Positions 44,245 to 55,676 of a stretch of 64,000 nucleotides of DNA are shown piece by piece. The translations under genes and the position numbers were made by a program. Source of the DNA: Chloranthus sessilifolius (Eukaryota; Streptophyta; Magnoliopsida; Chloranthales; Chloranthaceae); the NCBI GenBank assembly GCA_021018995.1, contig CM037593.1, positions 35,477,810 through 35,541,809 of the forward strand, written 5' to 3'. A model generated the notes under the pieces. That model did not search any database. It saw only the letters and a list, made by a program, of their open reading frames with translations, and was not told the origin of the DNA. The number at the start of each line of letters is the position of its first letter. Position 1 is the first letter of the stretch.

Positions 44245-45170
44245 TCAACTTGGGAAAATTTTCAATTTAGAGTTGAACGACCATACCTTGCTGCCAGCTG
44301 TGAACTCTTTCCTCAGCAGATGCTTGTCATAGAAAGCCTTGGTTTTCTCCTTGTAGATCCTAGCATTTGAATATGCCTCCAACCTCAGTTCTTCCAGCTC
44401 TGACAGCTGGACTTTCCTGTGCATGCCAGCAGATTTTAAGTCAGTATTCAACGCTTTAACAGCCCAATAAACTTTGTGCTCAAGCTCTATTGGTAAATGG
44501 TATGCCTTGCCACATACCAGCCTGAAGGGAGACATGGCTATTGGGGTCTTATAGGTAGTCCAATAAGCCCACAGAGCATCAGGTAACTTCAAGAACTAGT
44601 CCTTCCTATCCACTCCCACTGTAGTCTCCAAAATATATTTGATTTCCCTATTAGAAATTTCCACCTGCCCATTGGTTTGTGGGTGGTATGGGGTGGCAAC
44701 TCTGTGTGTCACAAAGTTCTTTCTAAGTGGGTTTTCAAACTGTCTATTGTAAAAGTGGCTCCCCCCATCACTAATGATAGCTCTGGGGGTGCCAAACCCA
44801 CAGAAAATGTTGTCCTTCAAGAAGTTGAGGACAACCTTGTGATCATTTATTCTTGTAGCTATGGCCTCAACCCATTTGGACACATAGTCCACAGCTACAA
44901 GAATATAATTGTATCCAAAGGATGGAGGGAAAGGACCTATGAAGTCTATCCCCCAAATGTCAAAGAGTTCAATCACAAGTATTGGCTATAAAGGCATAGA
45001 GTTTCTTTGAGAGATATTTCCCATCTTTTGGCATCTTTCACAAGTTTTACAATGAAGCCATGCATTCTTGAAGAGAGTGGGCCAGTAGAATCCACTTTGA
45101 AGCACCTTGGCAATAGTTTTGTTCCCACTGAAGTGGCCTTCACAAGCCTATTCATGACACATAGCTAGCA
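44245..45170 (-). pseudogene. Element D integrase
   Basis: Minus-strand frames: ATSVGTKLLPRCFKVDSTG remnants of the zinc-binding domain (about 45130), then [20 protein letters not shown] and [10 protein letters not shown] (44960-44870), [15 protein letters not shown] (44800-44750), [20 protein letters not shown] (44690-44640) and, after a stop near 44597, [40 protein letters not shown] (44590-44450) and [22 protein letters not shown] and E of the catalytic triad are present. [13 protein letters not shown] and the closing [10 protein letters not shown] are typical of Athila integrase. Confidence 0.88.
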
Positions 45171-45264
45171 CATTGTGGAATTCCTCATCAGGGACACATC
45201 TCCTCACCACTTGGTTTGCACAATGCTTGAATAGGTATGAATCCTCTCACATATAATGTTTGAT

Positions 45265-46385
45265 CTATGAAAAGATCAGATCCTTATCCATTTTGTTCGA
45301 ATGAGGGGGGATCTTCCTTACTGCCAAGTAATTCATAATATTTGCAAACCAAGGTGTAGAGGTGCTGATAACAATCAGCTGTTCATCCAGAAATGAGTCA
45401 TTAACAGGTAGCCCATCAAATTCCTCTGCTAGGATCCTAGACCAGTGGTCTGCAGCCATATTTTTAACCTTTTTTTGTCTTTGATCTCAAGATCAAACTC
45501 CTATAATAGGAGGATCCATCTGATCAATCTAGGCTTTGCATCATTTTTTGACAAAAGGTATTTTAGGGCTGAGTGGTTTGTGAAAACCACTATCTTGGAT
45601 CCCAGAACATAAGACCTAAATTTATCTAAAGCAAAAATAATTGCCAACAGTTCCTTCTTAGTTGTGGTGTAATTTAACTGAGCATCAATCATGATTTTAC
45701 TGGCATATGCAATCACACAAGGGGCCTTATCCTTCCTTTGTCCCAAGACTGCACCAATTGCAAAGTCTGATGCATCAGACATCTGCTTAAAAGGTATTGA
45801 AAAATTAGGTGCTTGAAGGATAGGTGCTGAGGTAAGGCAACTTTTCAACAGCTCAAAGGCCTTAAGGCATTCATCATTGAAATCAAAGGGAACCTCTTAG
45901 CACAACAGATGGCAAAGAGGTTTTGAGATTTTGCTGAAATCTTTGATAAATCGCCTATAGAAGCCAGCATGCCTCAAGAATGATTTGACTTGTTTTACAG
46001 TTTTTGATGGTAGTAAATGTACAATCAGATCTATTTTAGCCTTGTCTATCTCAATGCCTCTATGAGAAATCACATGGCCAAGGACAATGCCTTGAGTGAT
46101 CATAAAATGACTCTTTTCCCAACTTAAAACCAAATTGGTTTGCTCACATCTCTGTAGTACAAGGTTGACATAGTGTAGACATTGGCTAAAACTATCCCCA
46201 AAAATAAAGAAATCATCTATGAAAATCTCTAGAAACTACTCAATCATGTCAGAAAATATAGCATACATGCACCTTTGGAAAGTTGCAGGTGCATTACACA
46301 ATACAAATGACATCCTTCTATAGGCAAAGGTGCCAAATGGGCATGTGAAAGTTGTCTTTTCTTGGTCTTGTGGATAAACAGGGAT
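45265..46385 (-). pseudogene. Element D RT C-terminal half and RNase H
   Basis: Continuation of the 801-codon frame after a TAA. FGTFAYRRMSF (about 46330), EIFIDDFFIFG (about 46215; the two Asp of the catalytic box are intact), LGHVISHRGIEIDKAKIDLI (about 46080), FLRHAGFYRRFIKDFSKISK, then SDASDFAIGAVLGQRKDKAP (about 45785) and LNYTTTKKELLAIIFALDKF (about 45690) of RNase H, and NHSALKYLLSKNDAKPRLIRW. Stops lie near 46384, 46237, 45897 and 45500. Confidence 0.87.
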
Positions 46386-48791
46386 TTAGTTATACCCCGA
46401 ATATCCATCAAGAAAATAATAAAAAGACTTTTTGGCTAACTTATCCAAGATTTGGTCAATGAAGGGCAAAGGGAAATGGTCTTTTCTGGTTTTCAGATTG
46501 AGATTTCGATAATCTATACACAGCCTCCAACTTGTGGTTTCCCTAGTTGGAACAAGCTCACCAGCATCAATTTTAATCACAGTAATTCTAGATTTCTTAG
46601 GTACCACCTGAGTAGGTGCCCCCCATTCAAAATCTGAAATTGGGTAGATGACTCTAGCATCTAGCAATTTGACCACTTCTTTCATCACCACTTCTTGCAT
46701 GTGGGGATTCAATTTTCTCTGTATTTCTCTAGAGGGTTTGGAAACCTCTTCCAGGTGAAATTTATACATGCACATAACAGGGTTGATGCCCCCAAGGTCA
46801 CCAATGGTCCATCCAAATGCTCTCTTATGCTTCTTTAAAACACATAATAACTCTTCCTCTTGCTCATCAGTGAGAGAGGAAGAAATAATCACTGACAATT
46901 TCTGATTTGCCCCCAAAAAAGTATACTTCAGGGTCTTAGGCCACTGTTTCAACTCCACCTCTGGTGGACATACTAGTGAAGGCAACAAAGGTGCCTTTGA
47001 TGGTGGTGGAAGAGGCATCATAGCTGATTTCCAAGGAAGATACCTTGTTGCTGGCCACACATCAGAAGTTAAGGCTTTCACCTCTTGAATCATGGGTGTG
47101 GGGGCCTTCTCTTCCACAATCTCACTCCACACATTCTCAAAAATATCACCAAAATCATCCCAAAAATCATTACAATACAACAGCTTGGGCAAAGTCTCTT
47201 CCATAAGCTCATCCAATACATCAATTGAAAAATAACCCTCACCATTCAAGTGAGGCTGATTTGCTGCATTATAAACATTCAATTTAACCTTCATGTTGCC
47301 CAAAGACACATCCATTACTCTTAATCTATACTTAATATAAGCATTGGCAGTGACCAAGAAAGGTCTACCCAAAATCACAGGAATAGAGGTGGTGTACTTG
47401 CTTGGCTCCATGTCAAGAATCAGAAAATCTGCTAGATAGAAAAATTTATCAACTCTAACTAAAATATCCTCTATCATTCGCACAGGCCTCCTTTTATATC
47501 TATCTGCTAGTTGTAGCACCACATGTGTGGGCTTTAATTCTCCCAAGCCTAACTTCTCATAAACAGAATATGGAAGTAGGTTGACACTAGCTCCTAGATC
47601 CAATAAGGCCTTCTCAATAGTATGATCCCCAATGATACAAGGGATTGTGAGAACTCGAGGGTCTTGAAGCTTGGTTGGAGTTGCAATAGACAACACTTGA
47701 TTCACTTTCTTAGCACAAAAGACCTTGGATAAGTGTATCCTAGACTGTCTTTTGTGGGTGCACAATTCTTTCAAAAATTTTGTATAAGCTGAAACTTGCT
47801 TGATGGCATCAAGTAAAGGCAAGTTGATCTTTACTTGTTTAAAATTTTCCATCATCTCCTCAACCTTAGCATTCCCCTTGTCAAAAGAAGAAGCTGCTTT
47901 CAATGCATTAGAAAATGGAAAATGGGGAACTGTCCTCCCATTTGCAGTCTTAGTAAGTTCATCAGATTTTTTTATATATTTTTTTTCAATTTTCTGTTGG
48001 GGCACATCATCACCCCCCTTATTTTTTATATGCTGCTCCTGCTGCATATTTTCATGGGTTGTTTCTTCATTTTCTTCACTTGACTCATCAGGCTCAATAC
48101 TAACTTGGTTATCCACCAGCTTCACACTCCTCAGGGTGGTGACAGATTTTACTTCTTCATGGGAAGGAGTCTCACCAACCATGTATTGCCCCTTTAGATT
48201 GTTTATGGGTTGACTGGGCAGTCTCCCCTCCTCTCTCCTAGCCAAAGAATTGGATAGCTTACCAAGGTGGTCCTCTATCTTCTTGATTCTTTGACTGTGG
48301 GAGTTAACAGTTTGTGATAAAGGACCCAAATTCTGCAGTGAAGCAAGAACTTGCTCTTCAAATGTGAGGAACCTAGAGGGTGCTGGGGCTGGTGCATTTT
48401 GATGCACAGGTTGAACCATTGGCTGGGCCATAGGTTGTTGGTATTGGGGCCTTAGAAAATAATTCTGCTGGTATTGCTGGGCAATCCTATAAGGCATGGA
48501 TTGTTGTGGCTGCTGCTGCTGCTGGTTTTGAAAGTTATCTTGTCTCAACCTCAAGTTGGGGTGGTTTCTCCAACGATAGCCAACACTAGGCTGTTGTCCA
48601 TAGGACTGAACAACATTCACATGTTCCATCACAAAGTCTGGAAATTGGGCAGCTGAGGGACATTCCTTAAGAGAGTGAGTAGGAGACTGGCATATGACAC
48701 ATGCCTCCTCCACTTTAGCAGCCATTGGAGATTGCATTGCTCCCATGAGCTTATCAAACTTTTGAGTCAAGCTGTCCACTTTCCTCTCCAA
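46386..48791 (-). CDS. Element D gag C-terminus, protease and RT N-terminus (801-codon open frame)
   Basis: The frame starts MERKVDSLTQKFDKLMGAM with a zinc knuckle CVICQSPTHSLKEC (C-x2-C-x4-H-x4-C, residues about 31-44) and a Gln/Pro-rich stretch (about 90-150). An aspartic protease follows: CIIGDHTIEKALLDLGASVN and LLPYSVYEKLGLGELKPTHV (about 405-440), then IPVILGRPFLVTANAYI. The RT begins with RLCIDYRNLNLKTRKDHFPL and ends FYYFLDGYSGYN at a TAA. In an active element this is part of one Gag-Pol polyprotein. The frame was probably longer on both sides: gag homology continues upstream of 48791 in other frames and RT continues past the stop. It is open but not a complete functional gene. Confidence 0.85.
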   Translation of the reverse strand: MERKVDSLTQKFDKLMGAMQSPMAAKVEEACVICQSPTHSLKECPSAAQFPDFVMEHVNVVQSYGQQPSVGYRWRNHPNLRLRQDNFQNQQQQQPQQSMPYRIAQQYQQNYFLRPQYQQPMAQPMVQPVHQNAPAPAPSRFLTFEEQVLASLQNLGPLSQTVNSHSQRIKKIEDHLGKLSNSLARREEGRLPSQPINNLKGQYMVGETPSHEEVKSVTTLRSVKLVDNQVSIEPDESSEENEETTHENMQQEQHIKNKGGDDVPQQKIEKKYIKKSDELTKTANGRTVPHFPFSNALKAASSFDKGNAKVEEMMENFKQVKINLPLLDAIKQVSAYTKFLKELCTHKRQSRIHLSKVFCAKKVNQVLSIATPTKLQDPRVLTIPCIIGDHTIEKALLDLGASVNLLPYSVYEKLGLGELKPTHVVLQLADRYKRRPVRMIEDILVRVDKFFYLADFLILDMEPSKYTTSIPVILGRPFLVTANAYIKYRLRVMDVSLGNMKVKLNVYNAANQPHLNGEGYFSIDVLDELMEETLPKLLYCNDFWDDFGDIFENVWSEIVEEKAPTPMIQEVKALTSDVWPATRYLPWKSAMMPLPPPSKAPLLPSLVCPPEVELKQWPKTLKYTFLGANQKLSVIISSSLTDEQEEELLCVLKKHKRAFGWTIGDLGGINPVMCMYKFHLEEVSKPSREIQRKLNPHMQEVVMKEVVKLLDARVIYPISDFEWGAPTQVVPKKSRITVIKIDAGELVPTRETTSWRLCIDYRNLNLKTRKDHFPLPFIDQILDKLAKKSFYYFLDGYSGYN

Positions 48792-48794
48792 ACA

Positions 48795-49650
48795 TTATGT
48801 CCACTCACTTCATACATTTTCCCTCTGGTAGTATTTTCTCTCACCAATCTAGGGGTCTCAACATCTCTTGCCTAGGTCTCCCTTTGCATGGAGTTTTCAC
48901 TGATAATATCAAAAAACTTTCAAGCCTCATCAGCTGTCTTGTGAAGGTATGTACCATCACAAGAGGCATCAACCATATCCCTGCTTTTGGGATCAATTCC
49001 TTGATAGAAACTTTGGACAAGTTGTCATTCAGGAATTTAGTGATGGGGATATTACTTCAAGAGTTCTTTAAGTCTCTCCTAGGCTTGTTAAAGTCTTCAG
49101 TTGGGGCTTGAGCAAATGAGATAATGCTCTTCCTCAGCTGACTTGTTTTGGACATGAGGAAAAACATAGCCAAAAACTGACATTGAAGGTCATTCCAGGA
49201 CTGAATACTATTGGTTGGGAGCATGGGCAACTAAGTTCTGGCTCTATCCTTCAGTGAAAAAGGAAAGAGTCTCAACCTGGTTGCTTCTTTCCCCGGACCT
49301 ACAATATTGAAGGTAGTGCACAACCCTAGAAATTCATCAATATGCTTGTATGGGTCTTCTTTGCTCAGGCCATGGTATGAAGGTAACATTTGTATGGTAG
49401 AAGACTTGATCTCATAGTTCCCTTGGACAGCAGGAAATTGAATGCAGAAGGGAGAATTGTAAACCCCTAGTGCATTGAATTCCTTTAAAGTCCTAGGCTG
49501 CTCACCCATTGCAGCAATTTCAGAATCAACTAAAGGTGTGTGTATGGTTTGCTTAGGTCTAAGAAGTCTTTCAACTTCAAGATCTAAGGGAGCAATCTCA
49601 GGATTAAGAGATCTCCTCCCAAGCATACACACAAGAAAAACCAAATTCAA
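48795..49650 (-). pseudogene. Element D gag N-terminal half
   Basis: Minus strand: MGEQPRTLKEFNALGVYNSP, FCIQFPAVQGNYEIKSSTIQ, MLPSYHGLSKEDPYKHIDEF and LRLFPFSLKDRA (49510-49235), the typical Athila capsid opening. After a TAG near 49231 the homology goes on in short frames to the zinc-knuckle ORF at 48791. Gag forms the virus-like particle. Confidence 0.87.
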
Positions 49651-49942
49651 AGCAGAAAATTACATCACAAAATTCAATCAAAACAATCACAAAATACACA
49701 ACTAATGTTGCAGATCTATAAAGCTACAGATCTAGAAATTTAAACAAAGTTAGGAAATATAAACTTAAGCAAAGCTTGCTCCTCGAATTGGTACAATGCT
49801 CTTTTCAACACCACAGATCTAGATCTGAAATAGACAGTTAAACTATAAAAAACTATAGCAGCAATTAGTCAAACACTAATCAGGCAATTAAAAATTTAAT
49901 TCTAAAACTGAGAACTTAGATCTACCAAGTTAAAAATACAGC

Positions 49943-49960
49943 TCCCCAGCAGTGGCGTCA
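49943..49960 (-). promoter_or_regulatory. Primer binding site of element D
   Basis: Minus strand TGACGCCACTGCTGGGGA, close to the TGGCGCC...GCCGGGGA primer site usual in Athila elements (complementary to a tRNA, reported as Asp). A 6-bp spacer separates it from the LTR end ...CACAACA at 49967. Confidence 0.8.
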
Positions 49961-51005
49961 AAAACTTGTTGTGCTGCCACTTTGCAATTATTATCTGATT
50001 AAAACAGTCAATTAAAAGGCATAAATTATAAATGTATGAGATCAAGGTGGGCAACCAGTCCTGCAAGAACCAGGGCTATTGTAGCAAGTTTTAAGAGGTA
50101 AGTAAGGGTATGTCCACAGGGAGATGTGGTTCAACTATAGTAAATCTCCAGATCTATGGTAGATTTAGCACTCTATCCTAATTTAAACTAGACTAAAGTA
50201 GGAAAGAGGAGAGGTTCTAGGTTTTTATCACTTTTACTACAAACTACAAAAGTTAAATGCAATTAATCTAGATCTAATCAAACACAGAGATAAGGGGAGA
50301 TATAGAAAAGATGAAAATTCAAAAGGTGGAGAACAACAGCTAAGGGTCTTGGTCTCTTACTAAAAATCAAAGGAATCAAAAGTAGTTTAGAGGACTGATT
50401 TACAACAATCCTCTATTCTGGCTCCAAGCTACCCAGGTTCTCCTAGCAGAGGTAAGGTATAAGAATCCAATCTCTACCAATGGATCAAAGTAATCCTAAG
50501 GTTAGGATCTGCCCTTCTACTGGATATAGTCCTAAGATTATGATCTACCCTTCTGTTGGATACAGTTCATCCCCGAGATTACTCCAATCTATTGATCTTG
50601 ATTGGAACAAGTAAACTATTACAGATGTTGCAGATGCCAGGCTACCAGCTCCCCATTTCTGGCTTGCATCCACAGGAGTATCCAATCTAGGGAAATCAAA
50701 TATAAAGAAGTGAAATATAAATTAGAATCACCTTTAGAAACCACAATTATATTATAAGCTTATAATATTATTGTGCCAAGATCTGTAATCTATGTAATAA
50801 ATAATCTCTTATAAGCCTCTGAATCTCTCAATTTATAGCTCAAGACCTCACCTTAACTACTGAAAAGAGTTTAGCCACTCATGATTGGCTAAAGAGAGGA
50901 TGGGAGAAGAAGGAAGAAAAAGGGAGAATTTTGAGGGAAAAATAGATCTCGCACTAAGCTCTAGTTCTCTCAAAATCTGGATGGTTCTTCTATAAAAGCT
51001 CTCTT

Positions 51006-51014
51006 CTATTTATG
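51006..51014 (-). promoter_or_regulatory. TATA-like site of LTR D
   Basis: Minus strand GGCATAAATAGAAGAG, one base off TATAAATAG. The word array begins about 280 bp upstream. A plus-strand TATAAAAG at 50991-50998 points the other way, so orientation is not settled by this alone. Confidence 0.5.
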
Positions 51015-51289
51015 CCTTCTCCCTTTGTCTCAGATCCATTTCAGCCAATCAGAGCCCAAGAGAATAATTCTATTATTTTGGGCTGCTAATGTGGCTGATT
51101 TCTCTTCTAGAAGCTCTTCTCTCATTGGTCCACAATTGGCAAATACACGTGAAGCAGTTAGGATTTCCAATCATGCACAATTGAAGGCTAAAAATACCCC
51201 CAGGGGTCACTGACATGTTTTGGGATGTGTGCATAGGCTTCTAAAATTGGTATCTACTGAAGAAACATGCTGAGAAGTTGCCAGTTGGA

Positions 51290-51990
51290 GTGTCGAGAGG
51301 TTCAAGGATCCTCTTGACAGGTTCTGAATTTTCATTGTGTTCACATCGACAAGTTGTAGTGGTTGTCGACAACTTTATAGACTTCTCGAGAGGTTTGAAG
51401 TCTTCTCGACAGGATGAGTGGCACTCGTCGATAGGATTAGAGTAGCTCTCGATATATTCAACTTCACTAGTTGACAGGATTGGAGAGTATTCTCACCCTC
51501 TATCCAGTTTCGCATTCGTCCTCTCGACAGGTTATAGAAAATCCTGTCGACATCTTTGTGCAATTCTTGTTTGAGCTTTCGAGAAGTTTCCTGAACCTCG
51601 CGAGGATGAGCGTCATTTAGCTTCAGGTGAGTTGTCGACAGGTTGTCTTGGACTGCTCGACAAGTTCAGCTGAACCTCTCGAGATGTACTTGGAACCTCT
51701 CGACTTATCCTGCACCTTTAGGTAAGGTGTCGATAGGATCTTTTTGCTGAACTTCCAACCTCTCGACAGGATCTATCATCCTCTCAATCTCTTTACAGTT
51801 TCTCCTCAGAACCTCTCGACATGTTATAATTAGCCTTCAGAACTTCTCGACAGGTGCTGGGGAGCTCTCGACAGCTTCATGGAACCGCTCGACGCTTATT
51901 GTCACCTCTCGATACTTGGCTTTCGAGCTTTAGAACCTTTCGACAGCTAGATTTAACCTCTCGATAGGTTCTGCCTTATGCTTCCACAGC
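51290..51990. repeat. TCGACAGG/TCGAGAGG word array in LTR D
   Basis: About thirty words such as CCTCTTGACAGGTTC, CTCTCGACAGGTTATAG, TTGTCGACAGGTTG and AACCTCTCGACAGGAT at irregular spacing of 15-40 bp, many with perfect GTCGAC or CTCGAG-like centres. Confidence 0.94.
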
Positions 51991-52539
51991 TGGCACACAT
52001 CTTTGGTGTGTTGCTCTTCACTTGTTCAACACTCAGCATCTTCTTAGTAGGTTTAATCTTTATTCCTAGCAGCTGGACTTGGTCCTAAGCATTTCCAGTT
52101 GGGTCCATGACCTTCTCATGAATCTCTAAGGCTCTTGTGGACTGCTTGATTGGTTGGCCTTTAGGCTGTAAGGTCGCCTATTGAGCAGCAAATTGCTTCT
52201 TTGGCTCTTTTAAGTGAATACCTGCACTAAGCTTGTAATTCATTACTTATCTATAAAATACACTTAAAACACATTATTAGTCGGCTCAAGGGTCCACCAA
52301 AGGTTAGGTTAGGAGGTGAAAAATGATATTTTTCACTACTTAACAGGCACTGAAGGGAAACCCAAGAGGCTATGATTAGCGCAACGCTTAATTTCAAGGA
52401 ACATCAACAAATTGTACAAGTCCTACAAGAATGCTTGACTCCTTTGCATGGTCCTATGAAGATATGCTTGGTTTAGACCCAAGTTTACTAGAGCACCGTC
52501 TTATCTTGGAACCTAATGCATAGCCCGTTAAGCAAAAAC

Positions 52540-53790
52540 TTCGAAGGATGCACCCACAAACAACCCTTTATGTTAAAGAGGAAGTTGACAAATTGCACAA
52601 AGCCAAATTCATCTGAGTTGTCCTCTATCCCAAATGGATCGCCAATATAGTACCTGTCGCTAAGAAAGATGGGAGAGTACAAGTTTGCATTGACTTCTGA
52701 AACCTCAACCAGGCATGTCCAAAAGACGACTTCCCACTTTCGTACATTGACACTCTAGTAGACAACACTGCTAGACATGAGATGTTATCCTTTATGGACG
52801 GCTTCTCTAGGTATAATCAGATCAAATTAGTAGAGTCTGACCAAGAGAAGACTTCTTTCACCACACCATAGCGAACTTATTGCTACGTCATCGTGCCTTT
52901 TGGGCGTAAGAACGTAGGAGCCACGTATCAACACACCATGATGGTTATTTTTTACGACATGATGCATAAATGTGTAGAAGTCTACATCAATGACATATTA
53001 GTGAAGTCCCAAATGTGGGCAGGACATGTTGAAGCACTCTAATCAATGCTACAAAGAGCTAAGAAGTATCAGCTAAAAATGAACCCAAAGGAATGTGTCT
53101 TCGGAGTCCCTTCTAGAAAATTACTCGGTTTCATAGTCAACAAGTGAGGAATCGAAGTCGACCCTACAAAAGTCAAAGCCATCCTTGAGATGCCACCTCC
53201 TAGTAATATCAAAGAATCACGAGGCCTGATAGAAAGATTGCAATTCATCGAGAGATTTATCTCCCAGCATTCGGACATATGCGATCCTTTCTACAGACTA
53301 CTTAACGGGGGAGTTGAGTATAAATGGGATGACCAGTGTCAGCAAGCCTTCGACAATATCAAAAAGTACCTCCTTAACCTGCCAACATTATTGCCACCAA
53401 CCCCTAATCCTCTACCTCTTAGCAAACGACAAAGCAATGGGAGTAATTTTGGGACAATATGAAGAAGAAGGCAAGAGAGAGAAGGATATCTATTACCTTA
53501 GTAGGATGATAGTTGAGTATGAACGAAAATATACTTTGATGGAGAAGACTTGCCTCACATTGGTGTGGGCTTCAACCAAATTATGACACTACTTCAGAGC
53601 ACATAAGATATTAGTACTAGCCAGAATGGATCCTCTGAAGTATGTATTCGAAAAGCCCGCAACATTAGGAAAGATCCTCTGAAGTATGTATTCGATCAAA
53701 GGACAAGCAATCGTCAATTACCTTGCAGATCTCCCACTCTCGAGCAATGAGCTTGTACATAGATTTTCCCGATGAAGACTACTCACAATT
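52540..53790 (+). pseudogene. Element C reverse transcriptase and RNase H
   Basis: Plus-strand frames give RRMHPQTTLYVKEEVDKLHK, NLNQACPKDDFPLSYIDTLV, MLSFMDGFSRYNQIKLVES (52785-52845), RTYCYVIVPFGRKNVGATYQ, EVYINDILVKSQ (about 52976-53010), GIEVDPTKVKAILEMPPPS, WDDQCQQAFDNIKKYLLNLP and IYYLSRMIVEYERKYTLMEK. The YxDD box is YIND, so one catalytic Asp is Asn. At least five stops interrupt it. Confidence 0.87.
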
Positions 53791-53799
53791 CATAACGAA

Positions 53800-54413
53800 G
53801 AGCCCGATAAGACATCATTGACCCTTTATTTCGACGGTGCTCTAAATCACAAAGGAAAAGGCATCGGGATAGTCCTCCTAAGCCCAGAAAGAGTTTTCAT
53901 ACCTAAGGCCTTTCAACAAGACTTCCCTGTCACTAATAATGTCACAGAATACGAAGCTTTCATAGCTAGACTACGAGCAGCGCTACAGCTAGGCATTAAA
54001 CAGTTGAAAATCATTGGTGATTCCAAGCTCGTAATCTCACAAGTTATAGGAGAATGGAAAACCAAGGAAAGGAGACTGATGGCATATTTATAAATCGCTC
54101 AATATTTGGTAAAGAAATATGAAAAAATCTCTTTCACGCATATCGCTAGATTAGAAAACGAGCTCGCAGACTCCCTACCCACATTAGCCTCGGTCATCCA
54201 AATACCCATCGGACAAAGTACCAAGACCTTCTTTATTAAAAAGCTGACAGTACCCACCCACGAGGTAGCATGGATAGTTAAGAGAGAATTACCAATCCTC
54301 CCCACTAACATGGGACCAAAAGAAGCAATCACTCCGAAAAAGCACATCAAGTCAGAAACTAAAGTCGTTATGTTTAGGTTTGAAAAATCACCAACCGACA
54401 ACGAACAACCATG
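53800..54413 (+). pseudogene. Element C second RNase H
   Basis: LTLYFDGALNHKGKGIGIVL (53818-53877), VTNNVTEYEAFIARLRAALQ (53926-53985), LKIIGDSKLVISQVIGEWKT (54006-54065) and, after one stop near 54090, HIARLENELADSLPTLASVI (54136-54195). All four catalytic-type acids (DGA, EYEA, GDS, ELADS) are present, unlike element A. This second RNase H before integrase marks the Tat lineage. Confidence 0.85.
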
Positions 54414-54429
54414 ATATTTCAACATCTAG

Positions 54430-55676
54430 AACTTTTTGAAGCATCAACATGTCCCTCCATTTGCCACGAAGATCGAATAAAAGATTATAAGGAATCGATG
54501 CGCCTGATTCTGCATACTCGATGAAATACTATACAAAGAAGCCTTCACCAAAGGAGTACTGCTATGATGCATCATAACTACTGAAGGACAATACATCATC
54601 CAAGAAGTACACGCTAGTGCCTGCGATGCTCACGCTGATAGATAGAGACTCACTGATCAAATCATACGACAGGGCCACTTCTGGCCGACAATGATAAGAG
54701 ATTGCCACTCTATGTTCAATTCTGTAAGCAATGCTAAGAACACGCCGCACTTATCAAAGCTCCATTAGTTGCATTGAACACTATGACCTCGCCATGGTCA
54801 TTTTCGATGTGGGTCATCAACGTCATTGGACCTTTCACAGAAACAATTGGGAACACTCACAAGCACGCATTCATACTTATGGAAATTGAATACTACACCA
54901 AATGGGCAGAAGATGAATCCTACGTCAGAATCACCACTTTGACACTCGTAAGGTTTATTGTTCAAAATATCATCACCAAGTTTGGAGTACCCAGAATGTT
55001 CATCACTGACAACGGACCACAGTTCATCGCAGAGAAGACGAAGAAGTTATGCAAGAAGTTTGGCATCTATCTACGGCACTCATCGTCATTTTACCCTCAA
55101 GGAAATGGACAAGCAGAAGCTACAAACAAAATACTGATTCGAATCCTGAAACACATAGTAGAAATAAGCAATGGAGCCGACTGGCCTGAATGACTACCAG
55201 AAGCGTTCTGGGCCTATAGGACCTCTATTCGTATGATCACTGGCTAAACTCCCTACCTTCTTACCTACGGGATGGAGACAGTCCTACCATATGAGATACA
55301 AGTACAATCCTTATGGATTCAACTCAATGATGAGCTATCCTTAGACAAGAGGAGAATTGCCCTACTCACACAGCTAGAGCAGCTCGATGAAACATGTCTA
55401 AGGGCAGCTGATCACGCTCAGGTGTACCAGAGGAGAGTGGTCAGGGCTTATTATAAGAAAGTCCTCAAACAAACCTTTAATATTGGAAAATTAGTCTTGA
55501 AGAAAATCATGCCTTCCAAGCACGCCCATCCGAAAGGAAAACTGAAATCGAACTGGGAAGGTCCTTAGGTTATAATAGCTGCATACCCTGGGAATGCATG
55601 CAAACTGGCGAACCAAGATGGGGAAGAACTCCCTAGCCCTTGGAATGCCATGTACCTTAGAAAATACTACCCTTAG
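54430..55676 (+). pseudogene. Element C integrase
   Basis: A degraded zinc-binding part (GHFWPTMIRDCHSMFNS near 54670) is followed by MTSPWSFSMWVINVIGPFTE (54780-54840), FGVPRMFITDNGPQFIAE (54980-55033), SFYPQGNGQAEATNKILIRI (55088-55147), TYGMETVLPYEIQVQS and LVLKKIMPSKHAHPKGKLKS (55490-55550). It closes with LRKYYP at the TAG of 55674-55676. The first Asp of the DDE triad is Asn (VINVIG for IDVIG); the second Asp and Glu remain. Confidence 0.86.

Larger units (their letters stand above)
42217..52345 (-). mobile_element. Element D: Athila-lineage Ty3/gypsy retrotransposon, 3' end truncated
   Basis: Minus-strand order from right to left: 5' LTR (52345-49967), primer site, gag, protease, RT, RNase H, integrase, an extra ORF. 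The integrase, protease and gag motifs are those of Athila. The 3' LTR is absent: the extra ORF ends at the junction with element B. No target duplication can be checked. It is internally less decayed than A, B or C, with an 801-codon frame still open. Confidence 0.87.
49967..52345 (-). repeat. 5' LTR of element D
   Basis: Plus-strand start TGTTGTGCTGCCAC, end CTACTTAACA, with TGTT...AACA inverted ends. The first 1.3 kb align with LTR E (for example CAGGCTACCAGCTCCCCATT and ATCCACAGGAGTATCCAATC). No gene lies inside. A TCGACAGG word array occupies 51290-51990 in U3. Confidence 0.82.
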
